A DNA stretch of 64,000 bases from Sphingomonas qomolangmaensis (lineage in GTDB: Bacteria > Pseudomonadota > Alphaproteobacteria > Sphingomonadales > Sphingomonadaceae): contig NZ_CP101740.1 in NCBI RefSeq assembly GCF_024496245.1, positions 1,239,501-1,303,500 on the forward strand, written 5' to 3'. This document shows positions 22,059 to 32,866 of this stretch, in pieces. Position numbers and translations under genes: made by a program. The notes under the pieces were generated by a model that was given only the letters and a program-made list of their open reading frames with translations, was not told the origin of the DNA and did not search any database. The stretch's first letter is position 1. Each line of letters starts with the position of its first letter.

Positions 22059-22928
22059 TCAGTGCGTCGCCCAATCCGCTCGGCGAATCCCCTGCGCGTA
22101 CAGCAACGCGGTCAGGTCTCCATACTCGACCCGCGCCCCCGCCGTGGCGGCGACGATCGGCTTGGCACGATAGGCCACCCCCAACCCCGCCGCACGGATC
22201 ATCGGCAGATCGTTGGCGCCGTCGCCCACCGCCATCGTCGATTCCACGCGGAGCTCCAGATCGGCCATCGCCGAGCGCAGCGTCGCTTCCTTGGTGCTGG
22301 AATCGACGATCGGCCGCTCGACCGCGCCGGTCAGCACGCCACCGGCGATCACCAGCCGGTTGGCGATCACCCGGTCGAAGCCGATCTCGGCCCCCACCGG
22401 ATCGGCGAAGCGCGTGAAGCCGCCCGAGACGAGGATCGTCGTCGCCCCGCGCGCGCGCATCGTCCGCACCAGCGTCTTGGCGCCCGGCATCAGCGTCACG
22501 CGTTCGGCTAGGCAGCGGTCGATCGCCGATTCCTCGAGCCCGCACAGCAACGCCACCCGCGCGTCGAGCGCCGCGGCGAAATCGAGCTCGCCGCGCATCG
22601 CGCGCTCGGTGATCTCGGCGATCTGCGGCTTCACACCGGCATAGTCGGCAAGCTCGTCGATGCATTCGACGGTGATCATCGTCGAATCCATGTCGGCGAT
22701 CAGCAGCGCCTTCGCCCTGCCCGCACTCGGCTGGACGATCACGTCGACCCCTGCGATCACCCCCTCGAGCGCGTCGCGCGTCGCCGTCGGTTCGCCGTCA
22801 AACTGCAGGTCGGCGGCGATCCCTTCGTCGATCCATTCCCAGCCGCCGGGCAACGCCAGTGCATCACGTGCTGCGGAAATATCCCCCGCGCTTAGGGATT
22901 CGGATGCTATCAGCGTCGCTGTGAACAA
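22059..22928 (-). CDS. serB: Phosphoserine phosphatase
   Basis: HAD-family enzyme, last step of L-serine synthesis. 289 residues from a TTG start giving (M)[14 protein letters not shown], supported by GAGGAA 8 nt upstream; an ATG at 22964 is the alternative. An ~75-residue N-terminal ACT-like region is followed by HAD motif [22 protein letters not shown], the cap region, motif [16 protein letters not shown], motif III lysine in [10 protein letters not shown] and motif [24 protein letters not shown]. With the TTG start its 5' end overlaps that of miaA (transcribed the other way) by 8 bp. Confidence 0.93.
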   Translation of the reverse strand: MFTATLIASESLSAGDISAARDALALPGGWEWIDEGIAADLQFDGEPTATRDALEGVIAGVDVIVQPSAGRAKALLIADMDSTMITVECIDELADYAGVKPQIAEITERAMRGELDFAAALDARVALLCGLEESAIDRCLAERVTLMPGAKTLVRTMRARGATTILVSGGFTRFADPVGAEIGFDRVIANRLVIAGGVLTGAVERPIVDSSTKEATLRSAMADLELRVESTMAVGDGANDLPMIRAAGLGVAYRAKPIVAATAGARVEYGDLTALLYAQGIRRADWATH

Positions 22929-23847
22929 GGCGTCTTCCTCTGGCCGGCCAATCGTGGCGCTCATTGCAGGGCCGACCGCCAGCGGCAAGTCCGCGCTCGC
23001 GTTGACGCTGGCCGAGCGCCAAGGTGGCACGATCATCAACGCCGATTCGGCGCAGGTGTATCGCGAGCTGCGAACCCTGTCGGCGCGCCCCTCGCACGAC
23101 GACGAGGCTCGCGCGCCGCATCGGCTGTTCGGGCATGTCGATGGCACCCAAGGCTATTCGGCGGCGCGCTGGGCCGCCGAAGCCAGGGCCGCGATCGGCG
23201 ACGCGCACGCCGCGGGCCGCCTGCCGATCCTGGTCGGCGGCACCGGCATGTATATCCGCACGCTGCTCGACGGCATAGCCCCGGTGCCCGAGATCGACCC
23301 TGCTGTCCGCGAAGCAGTCCGCGCGCTGCCCGTCGCCGAAGCACACGCATCGCTCGCCGCGCTCGACCCGCCCGCCGCCGCCCGCCTCGCCGCCGCTGAC
23401 ACCACCCGCGTCGCGCGCGCGCTCGAAGTCGTCCGCTCGACCGGCAAGCCGCTTGCGGCATGGCAGGCCGAGCGTAGCGGCGGCATCGCCGACGCGATCG
23501 ATCTGCGCCCGCTGATCCTGCTGCCCGACCGCGCCTGGCTGCTCGGTCGCTGCGACCACAGGCTCGACGCGATGTTCGACGAAGGCGCGGTCGACGAGGT
23601 CGAAGCCCTGGTCGCGCGCCGCGACATCCCCGCGCTCGCACCGGTCCGCCAGGCGATCGGCGTGCGCGAGATCGCGGCGTGGCGGGCGGGCGACACCGAC
23701 CGCGAAACCGCGCTCACCCTCGCCAAAGCGGCGACGCGCCAGTATGCCAAGCGCCAGTACACCTGGTTCCGCAACCAGCCCCCGCCAGAATGGCCGAGGG
23801 CAGCTGAGATAGAAAAGAACGATATTGATCGTCTTTTCGGCATTTAA
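22921..23847 (+). CDS. miaA: tRNA dimethylallyltransferase
   Basis: Adds a dimethylallyl group to A37 of tRNAs reading UNN codons. 308 residues if the GTG at 22921 ([10 protein letters not shown]) is used; the frame is open much further upstream but that part is antisense to serB. The P-loop [13 protein letters not shown], the [17 protein letters not shown] segment (DSxQxYR), [33 protein letters not shown] and the C-terminal [14 protein letters not shown] are all diagnostic. Ends 86 bp before ilvB. Confidence 0.93.
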   Translation: MNKASSSGRPIVALIAGPTASGKSALALTLAERQGGTIINADSAQVYRELRTLSARPSHDDEARAPHRLFGHVDGTQGYSAARWAAEARAAIGDAHAAGRLPILVGGTGMYIRTLLDGIAPVPEIDPAVREAVRALPVAEAHASLAALDPPAAARLAAADTTRVARALEVVRSTGKPLAAWQAERSGGIADAIDLRPLILLPDRAWLLGRCDHRLDAMFDEGAVDEVEALVARRDIPALAPVRQAIGVREIAAWRAGDTDRETALTLAKAATRQYAKRQYTWFRNQPPPEWPRAAEIEKNDIDRLFGI

Positions 23848-23862
23848 TTACGTGACTACGGG

Positions 23863-23891
23863 TTGACCTGTAGTTTTCATGCCGGTAGCAG
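23863..23891 (+). promoter_or_regulatory. Candidate sigma-70 promoter for ilvB
   Basis: TTGACC at 23863-23868, a 17-bp spacer, and TAGCAG at 23886-23891. The -35 is near consensus and the -10 poor. It would give a leader of about 35 nt before the GTG start, too short for a peptide attenuator. Confidence 0.3.
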
Positions 23892-23933
23892 CGCCCCTCG
23901 CGGCCCTGTTGCGGCGCAATGAGGAGACGATCT

Positions 23934-25679
23934 GTGACGCAGAAAAGTGGAGCCGATATCCTGGTCGAGGCGCTGTGCGATCTCGGCGTGGAAATCGTGT
24001 TCGGCTATCCCGGCGGCGCGGTGCTTCCGATTTACGACGCGCTGTTCCGCTCGAAGCGGATCCGCCACATCCTGGTGCGTCACGAACAGGCAGCGACGCA
24101 CGCCGCCGAAGGCTATGCGCGATCGACCGGCAAACCCGGCGTGGTGCTCGTCACCTCGGGCCCCGGCGCGACCAATGCGGTCACCGGCATCACCGATGCG
24201 CTGCTCGATTCGATCCCGATGGTGGTCATCACCGGGCAGGTGCCGACCAGCCTGATCGGCACCGATGCCTTCCAGGAAGCCGATACCGTCGGCATCACGC
24301 GCCACTGCACCAAGCATAATTATCTGGTGAAGGACCCCGCCAAGCTGGGCGACGTGATCCACGAGGCGTTCCACATCGCCACCTCGGGACGCCCGGGGCC
24401 GGTGGTGATCGACATCCCCAAGGACGTCCAGGTCGCGACCGCGCGCTACACCAAGCCCGGCCCGATCCAGCACAAGACCTATCGCCCGCAGGTGAAGGCC
24501 GATCGCGCTTCGATCGAAGCTGCGGTCGACATGCTCGCGGCAGCCGAGCGCCCGATCCTCTATACCGGCGGCGGTGTCATCAACGCCGGTCCGGGGGCGT
24601 CGCAACTGCTGCGCGAACTCGCGCGGATCACCGGCGCGCCGGTCACGTCGACGCTGATGGGGCTCGGCGCCCTCCCCGCCTCGAGCCCGCAATGGCTCGG
24701 CATGCTGGGGATGCACGGCACCTACGAAGCCAATATGGCGATGAACAAGGCCGACCTGATCGTGTCGGTCGGCGCGCGCTTCGACGATCGTGTGACGGGC
24801 CGGCTCGATGCGTTCAGCCCGCTCAGCCGCAAGATCCATATCGATATTGACCGGTCGAGCGTGAACAAGAATGTCCGCGTCGACCTGCCGGTGATCGGCG
24901 ATGCCGGGCGCGTGCTCGAAGACATGATCCATGTCTGGAAGAGCCGGCATTATCCCAAGCCCGATCTCGCCGAATGGTGGAACCGCATCAATGGCTGGCG
25001 CGCCGCCAAATGCCTCGACTTCACCGACACCGACGATGCGATCATGCCGCAGCGCGCGATCCGGCAGCTGTACGAGGCGACCAAGCATCGCGCGCCGATC
25101 ATCTCGACCGAGGTCGGCCAGCACCAGATGTGGGCGGCGCAGCATTTCGGCTTCGAGGCACCGAACAAATGGCTCACCTCGGGCGGGCTCGGCACCATGG
25201 GCTACGGCCTGCCCGCCGCGATCGGCGCGCAGCTCGGCAATCCGGGTGCGCTGTGCATCGACATCGCCGGCGAAGCATCGATCCAGATGAACATCCAGGA
25301 GCTGGCGACGGCTACGCAATATCGGCTGCCGGTGAAGGTGTTCATCCTCAACAACGAATATATGGGGATGGTTCGCCAGTGGCAGGAGCTGACCTATTCG
25401 AGCCGCTATTCCGAAAGCTATTCGGATTCGCTGCCCGATTTCGTGAAGCTCGCCGAAGCCTATGGCTGGAAGGGAATCCGCATCGAAACCCGCGACCAGC
25501 TCGACGGCGGCATCGCCGACATGCTCGCGCATGACGGGCCCGTCATGGTCGATTGCATGGTGTCGAAGCTTGCCAACTGCTTCCCGATGATCCCCTCGGG
25601 CGCCGCGCATACCGAGATGATGCTGCAAGCCAATGAAGTCACCGGCGAAATGGACGACGAGGCCAAGGCGCTGGTGTAG
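23934..25679 (+). CDS. ilvB: Acetolactate synthase, large catalytic subunit
   Basis: ThDP- and FAD-dependent enzyme making 2-acetolactate or 2-aceto-2-hydroxybutyrate, the first common step to valine, leucine and isoleucine. 581 residues. The GTG at 23934 (VTQKSGADILVEAL) is preferred because GAGGAG lies 8 nt upstream. Visible: FGYPGGAVLPIYDAL, the catalytic Glu in RHEQAATHAAEGYARSTGK, GTDAFQEADTVGITRHCTKHN, the FAD segment FDDRVTGRLDAF, and the ThDP/Mg region IDIAGEASIQMNIQELATATQ with the following NNEYMGMVRQWQE. GE-A replaces the textbook GDGS, as is usual for this lineage. The regulatory subunit follows after a palindromic repeat. Confidence 0.96.
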   Translation: MTQKSGADILVEALCDLGVEIVFGYPGGAVLPIYDALFRSKRIRHILVRHEQAATHAAEGYARSTGKPGVVLVTSGPGATNAVTGITDALLDSIPMVVITGQVPTSLIGTDAFQEADTVGITRHCTKHNYLVKDPAKLGDVIHEAFHIATSGRPGPVVIDIPKDVQVATARYTKPGPIQHKTYRPQVKADRASIEAAVDMLAAAERPILYTGGGVINAGPGASQLLRELARITGAPVTSTLMGLGALPASSPQWLGMLGMHGTYEANMAMNKADLIVSVGARFDDRVTGRLDAFSPLSRKIHIDIDRSSVNKNVRVDLPVIGDAGRVLEDMIHVWKSRHYPKPDLAEWWNRINGWRAAKCLDFTDTDDAIMPQRAIRQLYEATKHRAPIISTEVGQHQMWAAQHFGFEAPNKWLTSGGLGTMGYGLPAAIGAQLGNPGALCIDIAGEASIQMNIQELATATQYRLPVKVFILNNEYMGMVRQWQELTYSSRYSESYSDSLPDFVKLAEAYGWKGIRIETRDQLDGGIADMLAHDGPVMVDCMVSKLANCFPMIPSGAAHTEMMLQANEVTGEMDDEAKALV

Positions 25680-25680
25680 T

Positions 25681-25789
25681 CCCCTCCCGTTTGCGGGAGG
25701 GGTTAGGGGAGGGCCTGTCCCCACCCGACCCGCAACGCCCGCCGGCTGACATCCCCTCCCCCGACCCCTCCCGCCAAGCGGGAGGGGGG
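25681..25789. repeat. REP-like palindromic element between ilvB and ilvN
   Basis: Two hairpins, CCCCTCCCGTTTGCGGGAGGGG at the left and CCCCTCCCGCCAAGCGGGAGGGG-like at the right, enclose about 60 bp. The final GGAGGGGGGA lies directly before the ilvN start and appears to act as its ribosome-binding site. Confidence 0.8.
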
Positions 25790-25798
25790 AGATTTAAA

Positions 25799-27459
<1,661 letters not shown>

Positions 27460-27470
27460 GCCGCTGGGGA

Positions 27471-27563
27471 CAGGCCCTCACCCTATCGGCGCTGCGCGCC
27501 TCTTCCCTCTCCGGCCTGCGGGAGAGGGAGGGAGCGGCGAAGCCGCGGAAGGGTGAGGGCCTG
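27471..27563. repeat. REP-like inverted repeat after ilvC
   Basis: Perfect 14-bp outer arms CAGGCCCTCACCCT / AGGGTGAGGGCCTG enclose inner CTCTCC...GGAGAGGG stems. It is located 12 bp past the ilvC stop and probably doubles as its terminator. Confidence 0.75.
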
Positions 27564-27673
27564 GCCGCATTTGGGCCCCAACCGGAAACGCTGCGTTCGC
27601 AACCCGGCGTTTGACTCCGCCGTGCGCAAACCCGACCTTCCCGCTCGCCATCAACGAACAGGGAATCCCTATC

Positions 27674-28300
27674 ATGCGCAAGAGCCTCACCGTCCTCGCC
27701 CTTCTCGCCGCGACCCCGCTGATCGCCCAGTCCACCCCCGGCCTGCCCGGCCAGCAGGACGCCAGCCGCGTCACCGCGGGCACCTACACCGCCGATTCGG
27801 GCCATTCGCTGGTCGGCTGGGAAGTCGACCATTTCGGCTTCAACGCGTATTTCGGGATCTTTGGTGATGTCGCAGGCACGCTGACGATCGACCCCAAGAA
27901 CCTCTCGGCCGCCAAGGTCGACGTCACCATCCCGGTGTCGAAGGTCGTGACCGCCAGCTCGGGGCTGACCGCGCATCTTACGCGCGCGGGCAAGGACGGC
28001 GGCAAGCCCGACTTCTTCGGCCCCGGCGCCACCGACGCGCGCTTCGTCTCGACCTCGGTGATGGCCAAGGGCAACGAAGCGCAGATCATGGGCAACCTGA
28101 CGCTCAACGGCATCACCAAGCCGGTGACGATCGATGCCGAATTCGTCGGCGCGGGCGCGAACCCGATGAACAAGAAGCTGACCGTGGGTTTCGAGGGCGA
28201 CACCACGATCAAGCGCAGCGACTTCGGCATCATGGGCGCGCTGCCCGTCGTGTCCGACGAAGTCGAACTCGACATCACGATCGCGTTCGAAAAGAACTGA
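27674..28300 (+). CDS. YceI-family periplasmic isoprenoid-binding protein
   Basis: 208 residues. Signal peptide MRKSLTVLALLAATPLIAQS, then a YceI lipocalin-like barrel: YTADSGHSLVGWEVDHFGFNAYFGIFGDVAGTLTIDP is the typical N-terminal sandwich, followed by VTIPVSKVVTASSGLTAHL, DARFVSTSVMAKGNEAQIMGNLTLNGITKPVTIDAEF and SDFGIMGALPVVSDEVELDI. These proteins bind polyprenyl or amide lipids in the periplasm; the specific role is unknown. Convergent with the BLUF gene and sharing a hairpin with it. Confidence 0.9.
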   Translation: MRKSLTVLALLAATPLIAQSTPGLPGQQDASRVTAGTYTADSGHSLVGWEVDHFGFNAYFGIFGDVAGTLTIDPKNLSAAKVDVTIPVSKVVTASSGLTAHLTRAGKDGGKPDFFGPGATDARFVSTSVMAKGNEAQIMGNLTLNGITKPVTIDAEFVGAGANPMNKKLTVGFEGDTTIKRSDFGIMGALPVVSDEVELDITIAFEKN

Positions 28301-28306
28301 TCGGGT

Positions 28307-28335
28307 CGCCGCGTCACCCTTTAGGTGGCGCGGCG
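28307..28335. terminator. Shared hairpin between convergent yceI-like and BLUF genes
   Basis: CGCCGCGTCACC and GGTGGCGCGGCG form a 12-bp stem with one G-T type mismatch around a 5-nt loop, placed between the two stop codons. Confidence 0.55.
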
Positions 28336-28719
28336 AAGCTCGATAAAGCTGTCGAACGTCGCGCGGACATTGGGCGATGCGTGCTGCGTCAGCAACTGCA
28401 CCCGCCGGACGAAGCTGTTCGATTCGGCACCGGTCGCTCGGTATGCCATCTCCCAATCTCCGAACTCGGGCGCTGCGATTTCCCTTCGCGACAGAACGAC
28501 AAGCGCCCAGTGCCTGGCGTCCGCCTTGATCCGCTCGAACGTCGCCTCGACTTGGTCGGTCGGCCCCTCGATCGCCTGTAGGAACCGCTGCCCGTCGGAA
28601 TATAGCAGCCCCGTGATACCGTCGCGTGCATTGTTGCGCCGCGATGCCAGCAGGATGTCACGGACTGCGGCCGCCGGGCTGGGGCCGCGTGCTGTGCTGA
28701 TATAGACAAGTTGGAGCAT
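28321..28719 (-). CDS. BLUF-domain blue-light photoreceptor
   Basis: 132-residue stand-alone BLUF protein binding FAD. The photoactive residues are present: Tyr6 in LQLVYISTA, Asn30 in RRNNARDGITGLLY, the Gln48 flavin-switch residue in QRFLQAIEG, and a Trp89-x-Met91 pair in FGDWEMAY, matching the Tyr/Asn/Gln/Trp-Met set of AppA. There is no output domain, so it must act through a protein partner that is not evident nearby. It is divergent from leuA over 273 bp, with nothing linking the two functionally. Confidence 0.9.
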   Translation of the reverse strand: MLQLVYISTARGPSPAAAVRDILLASRRNNARDGITGLLYSDGQRFLQAIEGPTDQVEATFERIKADARHWALVVLSRREIAAPEFGDWEMAYRATGAESNSFVRRVQLLTQHASPNVRATFDSFIELRRAT

Positions 28720-28872
28720 CGGGAATTCGCTTCAGCGGGTTGGTGTCATTTCGTTAGCGGGAAATGGGTTAATGAAAAGCCCAGCGGTCGTTGGCAAAGC
28801 CGCTGGACGCAGCCGTTTTGGCGGGGCATAGCAAGCGGGATGAACCGGACACCGATCGCATTGCTTCGACTT

Positions 28873-28920
28873 ACGCGCCCTTAAGGCGCGACGCGACGAT
28901 CCTGCGCGCCCCTTAAGGGT
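28873..28920. repeat. Inverted repeat upstream of leuA
   Basis: GCGCCCTTAAGGCGC and CGCGCCCCTTAAGGG are related half sites, each nearly palindromic, about 70-120 bp upstream of leuA and on the BLUF side of the intergenic region. It could be an operator or leader hairpin; no T tract or leader peptide was found. Confidence 0.35.
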
Positions 28921-28992
28921 GACTTTCGAACCATCGACCTTCCCGCCGGGCGCTCGTGAAGCCCCGAGCATGAGCGTTCAGAAAGGCCAGCG

Positions 28993-30666
28993 ATGCTGCG
29001 CGATCCATCGACCAAATACCGCCCCTTCCCCGCCGTCGACCTGCCCGACCGGCAATGGCCGTCGCGCAGCATCACCCGGCCGCCGCGCTGGCTGTCGACC
29101 GACATGCGCGACGGCAACCAGGCGCTTATCGATCCGATGGACGCCGAAAAGAAGAACCGCTTCTTCGACCTGCTGGTGTCGGTGGGACTGAAGGAGATCG
29201 AGGTCGGCTTCCCCAGCGCGGGCGCGACCGAGTTCGACTTCATCTCGCGACTCGTGCGCTCGGGCCGAATTCCTGACGACGTGACGGTCCAGGTACTGAC
29301 GCAATCGCGCCGCGACCTGATCGAGAAGAGCTTCGAAAGCCTCGAGGGCGCGCACCGCGCGATCGTCCATCTCTACAACGCGGTGTCGCCGGCATGGCGG
29401 CGGATCGTGTTCGGCATGAGCCGCGACGAAGTCCGCGACATCGCGGTGACCGGCGCCAAGATCCTGCGCGACGAAGCCGCCAAGCGCCCCGCCACCGACT
29501 GGCATTTCGAATATAGCCCCGAAACCTTCTCGACCGCCGAGCTCGATTTCTCGCTCGAGGTATGCACCGCGGTGATGGAGGTGCTGCGCCCCACCCCCGA
29601 TCATCCGCTGATCCTCAATCTGCCCGCCACGGTCGAGGCGTCGAGCCCCAACATCTATGCCGACCAGATCGAATATTTCTGCCGCAACGTGCCCCACCGC
29701 GACAGCGTGGTCATCAGCCTGCATCCGCACAACGACCGCGGCACCGGCGTCGCCGCGGCCGAGCTCGGGCTGATGGCGGGTGCCGACCGGATCGAGGGCT
29801 GCCTGTTCGGCAATGGCGAGCGCACCGGCAACGTCGACCTGGTGACGCTGGCGCTCAATATGTACACGCAAGGGATCGACCCCAGCCTCGACTTTTCGGA
29901 CATCGACCGGGTGATCGGCGCCGTCGAATATTGCAACGCGCTGCCGGTGCATCCGCGCCACCCTTATGCCGGCGAGCTGGTGTTCACCGCGTTTTCGGGC
30001 AGCCACCAGGACGCGATCAAAAAGGGCTTCGCCGCGCAGGAAGCGCGCAACGACGACATCTGGGAAGTCCCCTATCTGCCGATCGACCCCGCCGATCTGG
30101 GCCGCAGCTACGAAGCCGTCATCCGGGTGAATTCGCAGAGCGGCAAGGGCGGCGTCGCCTGGGTGCTCGAACAGGACAAGGGACTCAAGCTGCCCAAGCG
30201 GCTCCAGGCCGATTTCAGCCGCCACGTCCAGGCGATGGCCGACGAAACCAGCCGCGAACTCAACGCCGGCGACATCTGGCACAGCTTCAACCGGGTATAT
30301 CGCCTCGACCCCGCACAATATTTTACGCTCGAAGCCTATGAGGAAACCCGCGCGCCAAACGGCGACCGCATCTTTGCCGGCCATGTCGGGATCGGCGGCG
30401 TCACCCGATCGGTGAGCGGGCGCGGCAACGGCTTGATCTCGAGCGTGCTCGCGGCGCTGCGCGACGGCTGCGGGATCACGCTCGACGTCGCGGATTACAG
30501 CGAACACGCGATCGGCCACGGATCCGACGCGCGCGCGGCGGCCTATGTCGAATGCGTCGACGCCGACGGGCGGACCTTGTGGGGAGTCGGTATCGACGAG
30601 GACGTCGCCACCGCGAGCGTGCGCGCGGTGCTGTCGGCGGCAAACTCGGCGCGAGGCAAGGCGTAA
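28993..30666 (+). CDS. leuA: 2-isopropylmalate synthase (long LeuA form)
   Basis: First committed step of leucine synthesis: acetyl-CoA plus 2-ketoisovalerate. 557 residues, the LeuA2-type long form. The catalytic TIM barrel opens [18 protein letters not shown] (metal Asp, Arg), with [57 protein letters not shown] (metal-binding HPHND and the GNGERTGN motif) and [16 protein letters not shown]. The C-terminal leucine-feedback domain (about 430-550) ends with [40 protein letters not shown] lies upstream of the ATG. Confidence 0.96.
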   Translation: MLRDPSTKYRPFPAVDLPDRQWPSRSITRPPRWLSTDMRDGNQALIDPMDAEKKNRFFDLLVSVGLKEIEVGFPSAGATEFDFISRLVRSGRIPDDVTVQVLTQSRRDLIEKSFESLEGAHRAIVHLYNAVSPAWRRIVFGMSRDEVRDIAVTGAKILRDEAAKRPATDWHFEYSPETFSTAELDFSLEVCTAVMEVLRPTPDHPLILNLPATVEASSPNIYADQIEYFCRNVPHRDSVVISLHPHNDRGTGVAAAELGLMAGADRIEGCLFGNGERTGNVDLVTLALNMYTQGIDPSLDFSDIDRVIGAVEYCNALPVHPRHPYAGELVFTAFSGSHQDAIKKGFAAQEARNDDIWEVPYLPIDPADLGRSYEAVIRVNSQSGKGGVAWVLEQDKGLKLPKRLQADFSRHVQAMADETSRELNAGDIWHSFNRVYRLDPAQYFTLEAYEETRAPNGDRIFAGHVGIGGVTRSVSGRGNGLISSVLAALRDGCGITLDVADYSEHAIGHGSDARAAAYVECVDADGRTLWGVGIDEDVATASVRAVLSAANSARGKA

Positions 30667-30685
30667 CCCACCTTCTTCTCTGAAG

Positions 30686-30833
30686 CCCTCTCCCGCTTGC
30701 GGGAGAGGGTTGGGTGAGGGCCTTCTACTTCTTCCTCGCGCCGACGAAGAAAAACGAACCCTCACCGACTACGACTAGGCCGCGCAAGTGCGCGACCAAG
30801 TCTGCGTTGCCTCTCCCGCAAGGGGGAGAGGGC
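30686..30833. repeat. Pair of REP-like hairpins between leuA and folE
   Basis: CCCTCTCCCGCTTGCGGGAGAGGG (11-bp stem, 2-nt loop) at 30686-30709 and CCTCTCCCGCAAGGGGGAGAGG-type hairpin at 30810-30833, about 100 bp apart in opposite orientation, between convergent genes. They probably also serve as terminators. Confidence 0.75.
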
Positions 30834-30840
30834 AAACCCA

Positions 30841-31467
30841 CTACATCCCCATCAGCGACAGCACTTCCTTGCGGCTGCGTTCGTCGTCGCGGAAGACGCC
30901 CATCATCCGGCTGGTGACCATCGACACCCCCGGCGTCCGCACGCCGCGCGCGGTCATGCAGGCGTGGCTCGCCTCGATCACTACCGCGACGCCGCGCGGC
31001 TTCAGGTGCGTCCAGATGCAATCGGCCACTTCGGCGGTCAGCCGTTCCTGGACCTGCAGCCGCCGCGCAAAGGCGTGGAGCACGCGCGCGAGCTTTGAAA
31101 TGCCCACGACATGGTTGCGCGGCAGATAGGCGATGTGCGCCTTGCCGATGATCGGCGCCATGTGATGCTCGCAATGCGACTGGAACGGCACGTCGCGCAG
31201 CAGCACGATCTCGTCATAGCCGCCGACTTCCTCGAAAATCCGCGACAGATGATGCCCCGGATCGTCGCCATAGCCGCTGCAATATTCCTTCCACGCGCGC
31301 GCGACGCGCTTGGGGGTGTCGCGCAGCCCTTCGCGCGTGGGATCGTCGCCGGTCCAGCGGATCAGCGTGCGGATCGCCTCGGCCACATCCTCGGGCACTT
31401 CCAGCTTGGGCGGGGAAGCAACCAGGTCGCCATTGCCTATGGTGGCTTCGTCTTCGATATTCATCAT
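30841..31467 (-). CDS. folE: GTP cyclohydrolase I (FolE1)
   Basis: Zn-dependent conversion of GTP to 7,8-dihydroneopterin triphosphate, first step of folate synthesis; homodecamer. 208 residues from the first of two adjacent ATGs, which directly follow GGGGAGGG. Catalytic features: [26 protein letters not shown] (Cys and His zinc ligands), [25 protein letters not shown], and C-terminal [28 protein letters not shown] with the second zinc Cys. Convergent with leuA across REP-like hairpins. Confidence 0.95.
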   Translation of the reverse strand: MMNIEDEATIGNGDLVASPPKLEVPEDVAEAIRTLIRWTGDDPTREGLRDTPKRVARAWKEYCSGYGDDPGHHLSRIFEEVGGYDEIVLLRDVPFQSHCEHHMAPIIGKAHIAYLPRNHVVGISKLARVLHAFARRLQVQERLTAEVADCIWTHLKPRGVAVVIEASHACMTARGVRTPGVSMVTSRMMGVFRDDERSRKEVLSLMGM

Positions 31468-31831
31468 CCCTCCCCATAAGCCCGGTCCAGCCGGGCCAGC
31501 AAGCCGGCGACCCGCCAACACCGCAATCGCATGAGCGAACGGCCATCGCTTTCGCACTAGCTGCGAGAAGTGGCACGCCCGATCAGCGATTCAAGCGGAT
31601 AAACCGGAACCTAGCCCAAAGCCCGTTGCGGGCCTTGCGACCCGCCCCGCGGCGCGTTCGACACGGTTCGACGCAAGATTTGCGCTGTGGCTGTTTCGTC
31701 ACACGCCATGTTCTTGCAACGGCGTGCGAGCGCGCTACGATATTTGCTGCTTGATCTTCGGCCTGAAGGCTAGGAGACACTGATCGTTGAAGCATGGCGC
31801 GCTGTTGCGTGATGCCGGTACTGGGGGGCGT
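31468..31831. other. Gene-free stretch between folE and the SWIB gene
   Basis: About 364 bp with no convincing ORF. It holds the divergent promoters of folE and the SWIB gene, and a small GCCCGG/CCGGGC palindrome near 31480-31495. Confidence 0.5.
31714..31741 (+). promoter_or_regulatory. Candidate promoter of the SWIB gene
   Basis: TTGCAA at 31714-31719, a 16-bp spacer, and TACGAT at 31736-31741, about 90 bp before the ATG at 31832. Confidence 0.35.
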
Positions 31832-32104
31832 ATGGCCAAGGAAACAACTGCAAAGACTGCTGCCAAGGGCGGCCTCGCCAAGCCGGTGACGCCGTCGCCT
31901 GAGCTGGCCGAGATCGTCGGCAAGGCGGATCTGCCGCGCAGCGAAGTCGTCAGCAAGATGTGGGAATATATCAAGAAGCACGACTTGCAGAATCCAAACG
32001 ACAAGCGCGAAATCCTCGCCGACGAAAAGATCGAGAAGATCTTCGGCAAGAAGCAGGCGAGCATGTTCGAGATGAACAAGCTGCTGAGCGCGCATCTGAA
32101 GTAA
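31832..32104 (+). CDS. SWIB/MDM2-domain protein
   Basis: 90 residues: a basic Ala/Lys N-terminal tail then a complete SWIB fold (LAEIVGKADLPRSEVVSKMWEYIKKHDLQNPNDKREILADEKIEKIFGKKQASMFEMNKLLSAHL). In bacteria such proteins occur alone or as a topoisomerase I C-terminal domain; the stand-alone version is thought to be nucleoid-associated, but function is not established. The ATG at 31832 follows GGGGGGC; a longer in-frame start at 31787 is unlikely. Confidence 0.9.
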   Translation: MAKETTAKTAAKGGLAKPVTPSPELAEIVGKADLPRSEVVSKMWEYIKKHDLQNPNDKREILADEKIEKIFGKKQASMFEMNKLLSAHLK

Positions 32105-32106
32105 GC

Positions 32107-32147
32107 ATATCCAGCGGCCGGGGCACCATGTTCCGGCCGTTGGTATA
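32107..32147 (+). terminator. Hairpin after the SWIB gene
   Basis: ATATCCAGCGGCCGG pairs imperfectly with CCGGCCGTTGGTATAT, and a TTTTT run follows within 10 bp. Confidence 0.5.
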
Positions 32148-32204
32148 TCTGGTTTTTCCAGACCCTCGTTCCCAGGCGGCAGCGGGAAGCGTATCACGAG
32201 CGCT

Positions 32205-32765
32205 ATGACCAGCCTGACCGTTAACAACCAGCCCGTGCAGTATCGGCTCGATCCGGCAACCCCGTTGCTGTTCGCCCTGCGCGACGCGTCGAACCTCACC
32301 GGCACCAAATTCGGCTGCGGCACCGGCGAATGCGGCGCCTGCACCGTCGATATCGATGGCCAGGCGGTGCGATCCTGCCGCATCACCCTCGCCGCGGTCG
32401 AGGGCACCTTCGTCACCACGATCGAAGGGCTGTCGCGCGATCGCGGGCATCCGGTGCAACAGGCGTTCCTGGCCTCGAACCTCTCGCAATGCGGCTTTTG
32501 CATCCCCGGCATGGTGATGACCGCCGCCGCGCTGATCCGCGCCAATCGCGACCCGTCGGACGACGATATCCGCGCCGCGATGACCAATTTATGCCGCTGC
32601 GGCGTGTACCCCAGGCTGCTCGAGGCAGTGCGCCGCGCGGCGCGGATCGCGCGCGGAGACGAAAATATCGTGCCCCCGGCGTCACCCGACATCGACGCCG
32701 GCGACGCCGCGCGCGCGGTTCCCGCGCTCGCGCCCCCCGCCACCCCCGCGCCGCCGCAAAGCTGA
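32205..32765 (+). CDS. Xanthine-oxidase-family [2Fe-2S] small subunit (IorA-like), orphan
   Basis: 186 residues with two [2Fe-2S] clusters: a plant-ferredoxin type (KFGCGTGECGACTVDIDGQAVRSC, C-x4-C-x2-C...C) and a helical type (SQCGFCIPGMVMTAAALI ... NLCRCGVYPRLL). It is the electron-transfer subunit of molybdenum hydroxylases such as isoquinoline 1-oxidoreductase or aldehyde dehydrogenase. The molybdopterin-binding large subunit normally follows immediately but is absent here; the next gene is an unrelated RcnB-like protein. About 35 C-terminal residues form an Ala/Pro-rich tail. The partner must be encoded elsewhere or lost. Confidence 0.88.
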   Translation: MTSLTVNNQPVQYRLDPATPLLFALRDASNLTGTKFGCGTGECGACTVDIDGQAVRSCRITLAAVEGTFVTTIEGLSRDRGHPVQQAFLASNLSQCGFCIPGMVMTAAALIRANRDPSDDDIRAAMTNLCRCGVYPRLLEAVRRAARIARGDENIVPPASPDIDAGDAARAVPALAPPATPAPPQS

Positions 32766-32866
32766 CGGACTCCTTTCACCTCAATTCAGCCACCGCTCAT
32801 CCGCCGGGTGGCAGAAGCAACGTGTCGAGCCAGCCGATTGGGCGAGCGCCGACGGAGGATTGCGTA

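Noticed and set aside
23848..23933. Attenuator leader peptide for ilvB
   Set aside because: No short frame rich in Leu/Val/Ile codons and no terminator/antiterminator pair could be found in the 86 bp available.
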